From: Chitinophagaceae bacterium
GTDB taxonomy: Bacteria; Bacteroidota; Bacteroidia; Chitinophagales; Chitinophagaceae
DNA length: 64,000 bases
Assembly (NCBI GenBank): GCA_947371755.1
Contig: CANBQT010000007.1
Span: 1 to 64,000, forward strand
Reading direction: 5' to 3'
Positions 42,545 to 51,088 of this stretch are shown one piece after another. The translations under genes were made by a program, and so were the position numbers. Within the stretch, counting starts at the first letter, position 1; the number at the start of each line of letters is the position of its first letter. A model generated the notes under the pieces. The model did not search any database and was not told where the DNA came from. It was given only the letters and a program-made list of their open reading frames with translations.

Positions 42545-43228
42545 ATGATCAAATTGGCCGTTTTTGACATGGCAGGTACCACTGTAAATGAGGATAATGT
42601 AGTGTATAAAACGCTTCAAAAAGCTATAAACGAAGCAGGCTTTGATTTTACTTTAGACCAGGTATTAGCAGAAGGAGCTGGTAAAGAGAAATTACAGGCT
42701 ATCAAAAGTGTTTTAAGTGTCTATGGCAGAATTGAAGATGATGTATTAGCTAACACCATCTTCCAAAATTTTATTCAGCAGCTTGAAACTGCTTACAATA
42801 ACCTGAACATACTCCCACAGGATAATGCTGAAGAACTATTTTATGAATTAAAGAAAAGAGGCATCCTTGTTGTTTTGAATACAGGTTATAACGCTCAAAC
42901 AGCCAATTCATTGATAACAAAGTTAGGATGGACAATTGGAGCCCAAATAGATGGACTTGTAACGGCTTCGGATGTAAAGAAAAATCGCCCAGAACCTGAT
43001 ATGATTCTTTTAGCAATGGAAAAATTTCATATTACAAACCCACTGGAAGTATTTAAAGTAGGTGATTCAACCATTGATATTGAAGAAGGCAGAAACGCTG
43101 GATGCAGATATAATATTGGAATTACTACAGGTGCCCACACTATGGAACAATTAAGTAGTGTGCATCCTGATTTTATCATTCACAACCTTCTTGAACTTTT
43201 GCCAATCATTGATCATACCAGTATTTAA
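42545..43228 (+). CDS. phosphonatase-like HAD hydrolase
   Basis: A 227-residue HAD-superfamily phosphatase. The nucleophile motif is FDMAGTTVNE: Asp-Met-Ala, the second Asp being replaced by Ala as in phosphonoacetaldehyde hydrolase. Motif II is NTGYNAQT, motif III Lys is in DVKKNRPEPD, and motif IV is KVGDSTIDIEEG. A helical cap (about 20-100) carries GAGKEKLQAI. Substrate unproven. No phosphonate genes are adjacent. The stop shares TTAA with the convergent RCC1-like gene. Confidence 0.85.
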   Translation: MIKLAVFDMAGTTVNEDNVVYKTLQKAINEAGFDFTLDQVLAEGAGKEKLQAIKSVLSVYGRIEDDVLANTIFQNFIQQLETAYNNLNILPQDNAEELFYELKKRGILVVLNTGYNAQTANSLITKLGWTIGAQIDGLVTASDVKKNRPEPDMILLAMEKFHITNPLEVFKVGDSTIDIEEGRNAGCRYNIGITTGAHTMEQLSSVHPDFIIHNLLELLPIIDHTSI

Positions 43229-45510
43229 AAATTAACTACTGGTTTAGGATTCACTATAATGGTAATCACATTTGAAGCAATACTTCCATCCACTGCAGTT
43301 CTTGCAAGACGTTTATAGTAAGAAGTCTGGGTAGGTGGTACAGGATTATAGGAAGCACTTGTAGCACCAATGATATTATTATACGTAACATTATCCGTAG
43401 AAATTTGCCATTGATAGGTGATAGTACCAGTGCCCCCAGAAGCTATCACAATGCTGGTAAAAGGATCCAGACTTTGTCCTACACAATAGGATTGATTAGA
43501 ACCAATACTCCCGGAAAAAAGTGTTCCATTAATCGTTGCAATCACAGGTGTTCTCAAATCTGAAACACAACCAGTGGTTGTATTTCTTGCTTCAGCAAAA
43601 TAGGTTGTTGTAGAAGAAATAATGCCAGTGGTATAAGATAAACTTCCTGAAATTAATGCAGAACCTCCTGAAGGGTTTTGATACCAGTCAATGGAAGTGC
43701 CAATAGCCGGCGTAACTGTGCCTGAAATTGTTAAAGAACCTGCACCGGTTCTTGCAGCTCCAGTGGTTGTTGCAATCAATGGTAAAGGATTGATTGAACC
43801 AGTTACTGCAATAGACTGACTAATGGCACCTGTGGAACTTAACACAATATTGCCTGAAACAGTTCCACTAACGCCAACTCCAACTCTCACATAAATAATA
43901 GTAGACGTGATAGTTCCTCCTACACCAGCTAATGCAATGGAATTAGCAAAGCCTGTTCCAGATGCTAGCGATATTTCGAAGCCTGTTGGTGCAGTTATGA
44001 TCACATCGTTCGTAAGACTTGTTCCTACAATAGACAATGTTTGAATTCCAGAAACCACTCCTGAACATGTTACAAATGGATTCAATGTTCCTGAAACTGT
44101 AATAGTTGGCTGTGTGTTTGAACAATCAAAACTGATTGTGGCAGGCGCATCTAATTTAGCAGTAACAGCACTACTGATCACTGCAGTGGTATTGGATGGA
44201 ATACCTATGGACCCACCTATATTATGACCAACATACCAATACTGATCAATATTCAAAGCTAGATTAGTATAAAATGCAATAGTAAAGTGACCGGAAATAC
44301 TAAAATCGCTAAACCCTCCTACTCCATAAATATCTACAGGTGTACTGTTGGTATAAGTTGCTGTAAAACTAGATTGAGATGCAATCCCCAGCATAGATGC
44401 TACACCATTACCCCATCCGTACACGTGACCTGAAGTAGACATCGCTCCCATTGTGAATAATCCTGCCTCAGTATTACCATCGATGCGTACAATATTAGAA
44501 AGCGCACTGATTACTTGAAATTTTGGTTGATTAAAACTAGTAGTACCATTCCCAACACCTAATATTCCTTGAGTATTTAATCCACAACTGTATACCCTTA
44601 AATTATTTCCTAAAAGAAATAAAACATTGGGAGCGTTGTTTCCTGATTGACCAAGTGTTACAATATCAACGACAGTTATCCCTGCTGGAATTTGAGCAGA
44701 CATGTCGTATGCATAGTTATAACTGGTTGCAGTATTTACCACACCATTTACATTTGCTGGAGAACCCCAATAATATATATGACCAGTAGCAGTAAGAGCA
44801 AAAGCTCCAGAATTGGAAAGTGAAAATTTAACTACTCCGGAAAGGAATGTAGATCCGTTTGATAAAGTAACATGATGCCAAATTGCTGGTCCCGCTACTG
44901 CCTTATCCCCTTGTAGATTCACCACTTTAGTAAGCATATACACATGCCCCAATTTGGTAACGATGGCAATCGCTGTAGGTGAAATTTCAAATTGTGCTAC
45001 ATCAGAAATAGATATACCCGCTGGTAATTTAAGTGAGACATTACTTCTACTATCAACCAATGATGGTCCACCAAAATTAGCCATAGAAGTTATTGCGCTA
45101 ATATTTGGCATGTCACCGAAAATATATAAGTTGCTGGATGTTCTCAACCCCATCACACTTGGCCCTGTACCACCGCCAGTGCTGGAAGATTTAACTTCAT
45201 AAGGTATACCAGCATAACTTGAAGTAGAAACAAACACGGGTGCTAATATATCTCCTGTTACACCAGTAACATAGGTATTCATATTCTGCCCCCAGGCAAG
45301 CAATACATTGGTACCTACCTGATTGCCTATATATAAATTAGAATGGTACGAACCAGTAAACCTATTAAAAGTAAGAGGATCACAGGTTGAACCTGAACCC
45401 AGAGGTAAATTTTCTATTCCCATCTGAGCAGAAACTGGGGCCAGACTTACCAATAAAAAAATAATTACTAATAATCGTTTCGAACTTCTTGAAAATTGTT
45501 GCAGTTTCAT
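43225..45510 (-). CDS. secreted RCC1-like and Ig-like repeat protein
   Basis: A 761-residue exported protein with a signal peptide (LLVIIFLLVSLAPVSAQ). Residues about 45-430 contain RCC1-like repeats (GHIYYWGS, VYSCGLNTQGILGVGNG, GHVYGWGNG), expected to form a beta-propeller. Residues about 445-580 resemble the choice-of-anchor/BACON-like segment (APTGFEISLASG). Two Ig-like domains follow, the last ending VNPKPVVNF. It looks like a T9SS cargo, but no type A or CHU_C sorting domain follows, so the C-terminus may be truncated. Surface or periplasmic; function unknown. Confidence 0.75.
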   Translation of the reverse strand: MKLQQFSRSSKRLLVIIFLLVSLAPVSAQMGIENLPLGSGSTCDPLTFNRFTGSYHSNLYIGNQVGTNVLLAWGQNMNTYVTGVTGDILAPVFVSTSSYAGIPYEVKSSSTGGGTGPSVMGLRTSSNLYIFGDMPNISAITSMANFGGPSLVDSRSNVSLKLPAGISISDVAQFEISPTAIAIVTKLGHVYMLTKVVNLQGDKAVAGPAIWHHVTLSNGSTFLSGVVKFSLSNSGAFALTATGHIYYWGSPANVNGVVNTATSYNYAYDMSAQIPAGITVVDIVTLGQSGNNAPNVLFLLGNNLRVYSCGLNTQGILGVGNGTTSFNQPKFQVISALSNIVRIDGNTEAGLFTMGAMSTSGHVYGWGNGVASMLGIASQSSFTATYTNSTPVDIYGVGGFSDFSISGHFTIAFYTNLALNIDQYWYVGHNIGGSIGIPSNTTAVISSAVTAKLDAPATISFDCSNTQPTITVSGTLNPFVTCSGVVSGIQTLSIVGTSLTNDVIITAPTGFEISLASGTGFANSIALAGVGGTITSTIIYVRVGVGVSGTVSGNIVLSSTGAISQSIAVTGSINPLPLIATTTGAARTGAGSLTISGTVTPAIGTSIDWYQNPSGGSALISGSLSYTTGIISSTTTYFAEARNTTTGCVSDLRTPVIATINGTLFSGSIGSNQSYCVGQSLDPFTSIVIASGGTGTITYQWQISTDNVTYNNIIGATSASYNPVPPTQTSYYKRLARTAVDGSIASNVITIIVNPKPVVNF

Positions 45511-45710
45511 GGTTATCCCTTTATTGAATTTGAAACATTAAAATCTTTTACTAACTAAAGTCAACTGATGCTATCTACTATCTGCATAAGCAATTGCTTC
45601 ATTAGCACAAAAAAATATTGGGATTACAAACACTGAATTCAAACAATATAAAATTAGCAAATAAATTCGACTAGTACATTTACTACATAGAATAGTATGA
45701 ATGAGGTCTC

Positions 45711-47066
45711 TTAATACTTAAAAATCTTACCACCAGCCATTACTTCCTGCGTCTTCTCATCAAAAGTTACTTTCTGCCCCGTTCTGCATGCGGCATTTGC
45801 CATGATTGTTGCTATAGAATGATTATAACCGGCTTCAACAGGAGCATTGGGCTGCTTTCTACTTCTAATACATTCCATCCAATTTTTAACGTGAGCAGTT
45901 GTTAGTACGTCTCCACCGGTATTTGCTCCAGCTTCCACTTTTATATAGTCAGACAAACTGATTTCTGGCAATAAATTAGGTTGCATTTTCATCACAGAAG
46001 CTGCTCCAGCTTTTAATCCGCCTGTAGGAGAAACCTTATTAGTAATTAAATTTAATTCCCCGCCATTACTATAATAAATTTCACTTGGATTTTCATCACC
46101 ATTATGCATTCTGCTCATGAACACAACCTGAAATCCTGTTGTAGGATCATTCACAGGGCCATATTCAAATACGGCTGCTGTTGTATCCCAATTTTTTCTA
46201 CCATCTTTCCATTGATAAATTCCACCATTTGCAGTTACACTTCTAGGATGAGATAAACCACTGAACCAGTTTACCGTATCAATCTGATGACTCATCCATT
46301 GTCCGGGCATTCCTGAGGAATAAGGCCAAAACAAGCGATACTCAAGATATTTTCTCGGATCGAAATTTTCAAAAGGACGGTTCATTAAAAATCTTTTCCA
46401 ATCAAGGTCTTCTTCTTTGCATTGAGCCACTAAATCTGGCCTTCTCCATCTTCCTGGTTGGTTTACATTCCAGGTTAATTCAACCATTGTGATTGGTCCA
46501 AACTTTCCAGATTGTATAAAGTTCGCAGCTGCCGTATAATTTGCTCCACTTCTTCTCTGAGACCCAATCTGAACAATACTTTTTGAAGCCTTCACTGCTT
46601 TTAATGCTGCCCGATTATCTTCCATCGTTTCAGCAAAGGGTTTTTCACAATAAACATCCATCCCTGCTTTTACAGCTTCAATGGTATGCAATGCATGCTG
46701 AAAATCCGGGGTACTTATGAATACTGCATCGCAGGTTTTAGAAGCATACAGTTCATCATTATTTCTAAACACATTAATATCATGACCCATTTTCGATTTC
46801 AAATAGGCTGCACCTTCCTCTCTTCTTTTTTTCCAGAGATCAGAAACGGATACAATATCAAAATTCATATCCTTATAAAACTGCATAAAGGGAGGAATAT
46901 GAGAACTCCGATGGCGATCAGAAAATCCCACTACACCTACCCTTACTCTATCATTTGCGCCTATGATTCTGGCGTAGCTTTTCGCACTAATCCCAATACT
47001 TGCTATATATGCACCAGCGGCGGCCTTTGTGGATTGTTTAATAAAATTTCTTCTAGTATTTGACAT
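45711..47066 (-). CDS. Tat-exported Gfo/Idh/MocA oxidoreductase
   Basis: A 451-residue NAD(P)-dependent oxidoreductase with an N-terminal twin-Arg signal (NTRRNFIKQ, then an AAAGAYIASIG hydrophobic core). The Rossmann fold starts at VGVVGFSD, and the family EKP motif appears as YCEKPFAET. Such exported enzymes oxidise sugar hydroxyls, often at C3 of glycosides. The preceding gene in the operon (24 bp upstream) encodes a DUF1080 protein, a family linked to cleavage of 3-keto-glycosides, so the two probably act together in the periplasm. Confidence 0.88.
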   Translation of the reverse strand: MSNTRRNFIKQSTKAAAGAYIASIGISAKSYARIIGANDRVRVGVVGFSDRHRSSHIPPFMQFYKDMNFDIVSVSDLWKKRREEGAAYLKSKMGHDINVFRNNDELYASKTCDAVFISTPDFQHALHTIEAVKAGMDVYCEKPFAETMEDNRAALKAVKASKSIVQIGSQRRSGANYTAAANFIQSGKFGPITMVELTWNVNQPGRWRRPDLVAQCKEEDLDWKRFLMNRPFENFDPRKYLEYRLFWPYSSGMPGQWMSHQIDTVNWFSGLSHPRSVTANGGIYQWKDGRKNWDTTAAVFEYGPVNDPTTGFQVVFMSRMHNGDENPSEIYYSNGGELNLITNKVSPTGGLKAGAASVMKMQPNLLPEISLSDYIKVEAGANTGGDVLTTAHVKNWMECIRSRKQPNAPVEAGYNHSIATIMANAACRTGQKVTFDEKTQEVMAGGKIFKY

Positions 47067-47090
47067 ATGGAAGTATTTAAATTTAAAACT

Positions 47091-48476
47091 TTAAAGAAGT
47101 TCTTTGATTTTGATTGATCTAAAAGCAACTTGTGTTCCATGTTCCTGTAATAAAATATGGCCTTTCTCAGCCATCCCAAAATTAGGATAAGGAACATATT
47201 TACTTCTTGCAACAAGCGCATAGAAATATTGAGTGCCTCGTTGGTATTCCAACACTTTCCAACCATTTAACCAATGTTCTACCCTGCCGTCTGGATATAC
47301 TGTTATCCGACCTCTATTCCATTCTCCTATGGGCAATTTCTCTCTGCCGTTTTTCTTTGCTGGAATCAAATCGTACAAAGAAGCAAGGGTTCTGTTACCA
47401 ATAGATCCGAGTTTAGCGTCAGGGTGTTTATCATCATCTAAGATCTGATATTCAAGTCCGATTGCTGAACCAGCGGTTTTCTCTTTTTCAGTAACAAAGT
47501 ATTTGACCCCAGAGTTAGCAGTATCGGTCATTTGAAATTCAAACTGTAAATCAAATGCCGCATATTCATGGACGGTTACTATATCACCCCCATTTTGGGA
47601 TTCTGCACTTTGGCCTTTTGTAACTATTAAATTACCATCTCTGATAACCCATGTCTTATCCGGGAAATAATCTTTGTTTGCTCCTCTCCAACCCTTCGTG
47701 GTTTTACCATCGAAAATTAAATGAACGCCCTTCCTTTTCTCATCTTCAGAAATATTATTCACCAATAAATTCAAAACAAAAATAGAATCAGGAGGAGAAG
47801 CTTGCAAATGCTTGGTTTGAATACGAATATTTTTCCATCGAATTTCCTCTCCAACATTTTTAGGATCATAAACTGCATGTACTTGCAAGGCTATAAAACC
47901 CTTTGCCGTCATATCGTCTATCAAATGTGCACATGCAACGCCATTAACCCAGGTTCTTATATCGTTACCGATACATTCAATTCTGTAATGATTCCAATCT
48001 TTGTGTTTAAATGCCTTCTTTGCTGCTGGATTATTTTCAAGTGAATAAAGCCAATCTCTTCTTGCTTCATCATAAATACCACCGCTCCATGCTCTATTAG
48101 AAGGATCAATTTCCATTTGATAACCATGAACCCTATTCGGTGTTTTTAAGTCCGTTACTTTACACTTATCGTTTGTATCATTTTGTTCACTACGAAATTG
48201 AATTCCTGAATTCATTTGATCATCAACCTTAAAATCTACTTCAAATATAAAGTCGCTGTATTCTTTTTCGGTAGCTAAAAAACTGTTGGGTTGATTCAAA
48301 ACAGTAGTACCAATCAACTCACCATGTTCCACCCGATAGGAAGCCTTTCCATTTAATTGTCGAAAACCTTTCAGGTCTTTCCCATTGAATAAATATTCCC
48401 ATTGGGGAATGCTCTTATTTTGTGCAGATAAACATAGAACAGTAATCAGTGATAGAATAAATAATGGCAGTTTCAT
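47091..48476 (-). CDS. tandem DUF1080 (3-keto-glycoside hydrolase-like) protein
   Basis: A 461-residue exported protein with a signal peptide (LFILSLITVLCLSAQ) and two copies of the DUF1080 concanavalin-like domain. The first is at about 25-230 (YLFNGKDLKGF, MNSGIQFRS, GYQMEID) and the second at about 245-460 (HLIFDGKTTKGW, ANSGVKYFV, GLEYQILDD). DUF1080 proteins have been linked to hydrolysis of 3-keto-disaccharides or glycosides. First gene of a two-gene operon with the Gfo/Idh/MocA enzyme, and divergent from the GH29 fucosidase. Confidence 0.88.
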   Translation of the reverse strand: MKLPLFILSLITVLCLSAQNKSIPQWEYLFNGKDLKGFRQLNGKASYRVEHGELIGTTVLNQPNSFLATEKEYSDFIFEVDFKVDDQMNSGIQFRSEQNDTNDKCKVTDLKTPNRVHGYQMEIDPSNRAWSGGIYDEARRDWLYSLENNPAAKKAFKHKDWNHYRIECIGNDIRTWVNGVACAHLIDDMTAKGFIALQVHAVYDPKNVGEEIRWKNIRIQTKHLQASPPDSIFVLNLLVNNISEDEKRKGVHLIFDGKTTKGWRGANKDYFPDKTWVIRDGNLIVTKGQSAESQNGGDIVTVHEYAAFDLQFEFQMTDTANSGVKYFVTEKEKTAGSAIGLEYQILDDDKHPDAKLGSIGNRTLASLYDLIPAKKNGREKLPIGEWNRGRITVYPDGRVEHWLNGWKVLEYQRGTQYFYALVARSKYVPYPNFGMAEKGHILLQEHGTQVAFRSIKIKELL

Positions 48477-48679
48477 GAAATGAGGTTAAGGTGCAATCGT
48501 TTATATTTCAATATTTAATAACATTAAAATTGCAAATTCAATCTTCTATGAATTTGACCTTTTTTTTCCAATTTTAGCCATCTCACTGCTATTTATTTTA
48601 TTAATAATTCTTTTTAGAGCAAATTGATTCTAAATTATAATAGTTATTTTGTGTTGACCCTAACCATAAAGCTATAGCC

Positions 48680-50023
48680 ATGAAAAATCTCATGCCCAAA
48701 ATTGCGTTTTGCTTATTTATTATTTTTAGTTCAAGTTTATCCAAAGTATACGCTCAATCAAAAATCCAATCTGATAGTATTCAGGATAAAATGCAATGGT
48801 TCGCAGATGCCAAACTTGGAATCTTTATACATTGGGGCATATATGCTGTAAATGGGATTAGTGAATCCTGGAGTTTCCATAATAAAGAAATTTCATACCC
48901 AAACTACATGCAACAACTTCAGGGATTTACTGCATCAAAATATGATGCAAATGCATGGGCAGAACTTATTAAACAATCTGGTGCACGCTATGCAGTACTT
49001 ACTACTAAACATCATGATGGTGTGGCACTTTGGCCAACAACCGCAAGTAAATTGAATGTAGTTGAATCGAGCCCGGCAAAAAAAGACCTGTTGTTACCCT
49101 TTTATAAAGCTTTAAAAACTAAAGGCATAAAAGCTGGCACCTATTTTTCTTTATTAGATTGGAGCTATCCAGATTATCCTGGATTTCTAAATGACAGCAG
49201 TAGGTACAAGGTTTCCGATGAGCCTCAGAGGTGGAGCCGTTTTCAATCATTTCTAAATCATCAGTTATCTGAAATAATGGAGCAATATAAACCGGATTTA
49301 ATGTGGTTTGATGGCGACTGGGAGCATAGTGCAGAAGAATGGGATGCACCTGGCATTAGAAAGAAATTATTACATTATAATCCAAACCTGATCATTAATG
49401 GCAGATTAATGGGCTATGGAGATTACGAAACTCCTGAACAGAATTTCCCAGTAACCAGACCACAATTCAGATGGTGGGAACTTTGCATGACAACCAACAA
49501 CAACTGGGGATACCAACAAAAAGATACAAATTGGAAAACACCTTATGAAATTATCAGCATTTTTGTTGATGCAGTTTCTAATGGAGGGAATTTATTACTT
49601 GACATAGGACCAAAACAAGATGGCAGCATTCCCGATGAACAAATAAATATCTTAACAGAATTAGGAAAATGGAATAAAAGAAATGGAGAAGCCATATTTA
49701 ACCAATTAGGGGGCATTGCGCAAGGGCATTTTTATGGCCCCACCACTCTTTCAAAAGATAGTACCACCTTGTATCTTTTTTTACAAGGGAAAGCAAGTGG
49801 ACAAATCATGCTGAAAGGACTAGAATCTAAAATTGAAGAAATTGAAGTACTTGGGAATGGTACAAAACTTCCGCACAAAATTGTTGGAAAAATCTCATGG
49901 AGTAAAGTTCCAGGTCTTGTTTATATAGATGTTCCTGAAAATGTATTAGATCCTTACATCACTGTTCTAAAACTGAAACTAGACAAACCAATTAGATTAT
50001 ATAGGGGTAAAGGAGGGCTTTAA
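48680..50023 (+). CDS. GH29 alpha-L-fucosidase
   Basis: A 447-residue exported glycosidase with a signal peptide (about 1-25, ending YAQ). The GH29 landmarks are GIFIHWGIYAV, TTKHHDGVALW and the nucleophile Asp in LMWFDGDWEH (about 208). The C-terminal beta domain begins near residue 350. It removes alpha-linked fucose from glycans in the periplasm or at the cell surface. It is divergent from the DUF1080 operon, and together they suggest degradation of a fucosylated or decorated glycan. No SusCD pair is in the window. Confidence 0.93.
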   Translation: MKNLMPKIAFCLFIIFSSSLSKVYAQSKIQSDSIQDKMQWFADAKLGIFIHWGIYAVNGISESWSFHNKEISYPNYMQQLQGFTASKYDANAWAELIKQSGARYAVLTTKHHDGVALWPTTASKLNVVESSPAKKDLLLPFYKALKTKGIKAGTYFSLLDWSYPDYPGFLNDSSRYKVSDEPQRWSRFQSFLNHQLSEIMEQYKPDLMWFDGDWEHSAEEWDAPGIRKKLLHYNPNLIINGRLMGYGDYETPEQNFPVTRPQFRWWELCMTTNNNWGYQQKDTNWKTPYEIISIFVDAVSNGGNLLLDIGPKQDGSIPDEQINILTELGKWNKRNGEAIFNQLGGIAQGHFYGPTTLSKDSTTLYLFLQGKASGQIMLKGLESKIEEIEVLGNGTKLPHKIVGKISWSKVPGLVYIDVPENVLDPYITVLKLKLDKPIRLYRGKGGL

Positions 50024-50375
50024 AATTTAGACTACAAATCACTTTCCATGTTTACAATGCCTATCATATAGGTAAGACAACTTTATGCGGGTAATAAAAA
50101 CCGCCTGAATAAAGAGTTACTTATTTGTACTATTTTCATAATCTGTCAATTTTATCTCTAAAAAAGGATAGTAATTATTGTAGTCCTACTCTCTCAGATT
50201 TGGTAATTGCTGGATAAAATAGCCCTTAATTAGTCTAATTACAGTTTTTTGTAGGCATACTACTACAAAAACAAAAAGGCACAACCTACAAGTGCTGCAT
50301 TGAAACTGTATTTCCTTTACAGTAGAAATTAAGCAATACAAGCAGCATTTAATAACAATCAAAAACCTCCAGGTC
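50024..50375. other. 352-bp intergenic region, no gene seen
   Basis: AT-rich spacer between the fucosidase and the receiver gene. I see only a short palindrome CCTATCATATAGG (50060-50072) and no convincing promoter, terminator or small gene. A minus-strand frame at 50186-50446 overlaps the start of the receiver gene and looks non-coding. Confidence 0.5.
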
Positions 50376-50816
50376 ATGTTGGAAAAAGTTTTAGTGGTGA
50401 ACGATAACGAGCTTTTATTAATGATTGCCAAGAAGATGATTAACATGAATCATTTTGCTAAAGAAACCATTACTGCAACAGATGGATTGGAAGCATTAGA
50501 GTACTTTGATGATCTTCTACAAAACGAGTCGGATCCTTCAAGTAGCGCACCTGAATTCATGTTTTTGGATCTTCACATGCCAAATATGAATGGCTGGGAA
50601 TTCTTGAAGATTTTTACAGAAAAATACAGTACACATTTTCCAAATTTAAGAGTAGCCATTTTATCAGCTTCTGTTGAAATGGATGAAATTTTACTTTTAT
50701 TAAAATATCCTATCGTAGTTGATTTTGTTTCTACACCTATTTGTGATGAGGTATTGGAAAATATAAAAAACAAATATTTCCTAAAGGAATTTCAGCGTGC
50801 ACCAGCGATAATTTAA
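50376..50816 (+). CDS. degenerate receiver-domain protein
   Basis: A 146-residue single receiver domain. The phosphoacceptor Asp is present in FLDLHMPNMNGW, but the N-terminal acidic cluster is VVNDNE, and the nearly invariant Lys is missing: VDFVSTPI stands where YLSKPI is expected. The switch Ser is present (ILSAS). It may be phosphorylated poorly or work independently of phosphorylation. No kinase is adjacent. It precedes the 9-kb surface-protein gene by about 270 bp on the same strand, so a link to it is possible but unproven. Confidence 0.82.
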   Translation: MLEKVLVVNDNELLLMIAKKMINMNHFAKETITATDGLEALEYFDDLLQNESDPSSSAPEFMFLDLHMPNMNGWEFLKIFTEKYSTHFPNLRVAILSASVEMDEILLLLKYPIVVDFVSTPICDEVLENIKNKYFLKEFQRAPAII

Positions 50817-50868
50817 CTTATTCGTCAACAAATAGAACGTACCGTCAGGTTTTTCATCTGAAATTGAT

Positions 50869-50906
50869 AATACGGTGTTTTACTCGCCTAAATACGGTGT
50901 TTACAC
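50869..50906 (+). promoter_or_regulatory. direct-repeat element upstream of the 9-kb gene
   Basis: AATACGGTGTTTTAC at 50869-50883 and AATACGGTGTTTACAC at 50891-50906 are spaced 22 bp start to start, two helical turns. Such tandem sites are typical for dimeric regulators, including LytTR-type proteins. They lie about 190 bp upstream of the giant gene. Confidence 0.5.
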
Positions 50907-51088
50907 GAAGCTAAAATCTTTTGACTTAATTTAAATTTGTTTACAGGTTTTCTGTGTTAAAAAAGGGCATATATATTTCAATTATGGTTTTGTTTTTGTA
51001 TCATATTATTTGCTTCAGAAAATCAATCTTCAGGATGTTTTTATGAATCACTTCAGTTTAAAAGCTAATTCTTCATTCCAAAATCAAA

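Noticed and set aside
50186..50446. 86-codon minus-strand frame before the degenerate receiver gene
   Set aside because: It overlaps the start of a convincing receiver gene, has no recognisable motif, and its composition looks like the antisense of AT-rich spacer.
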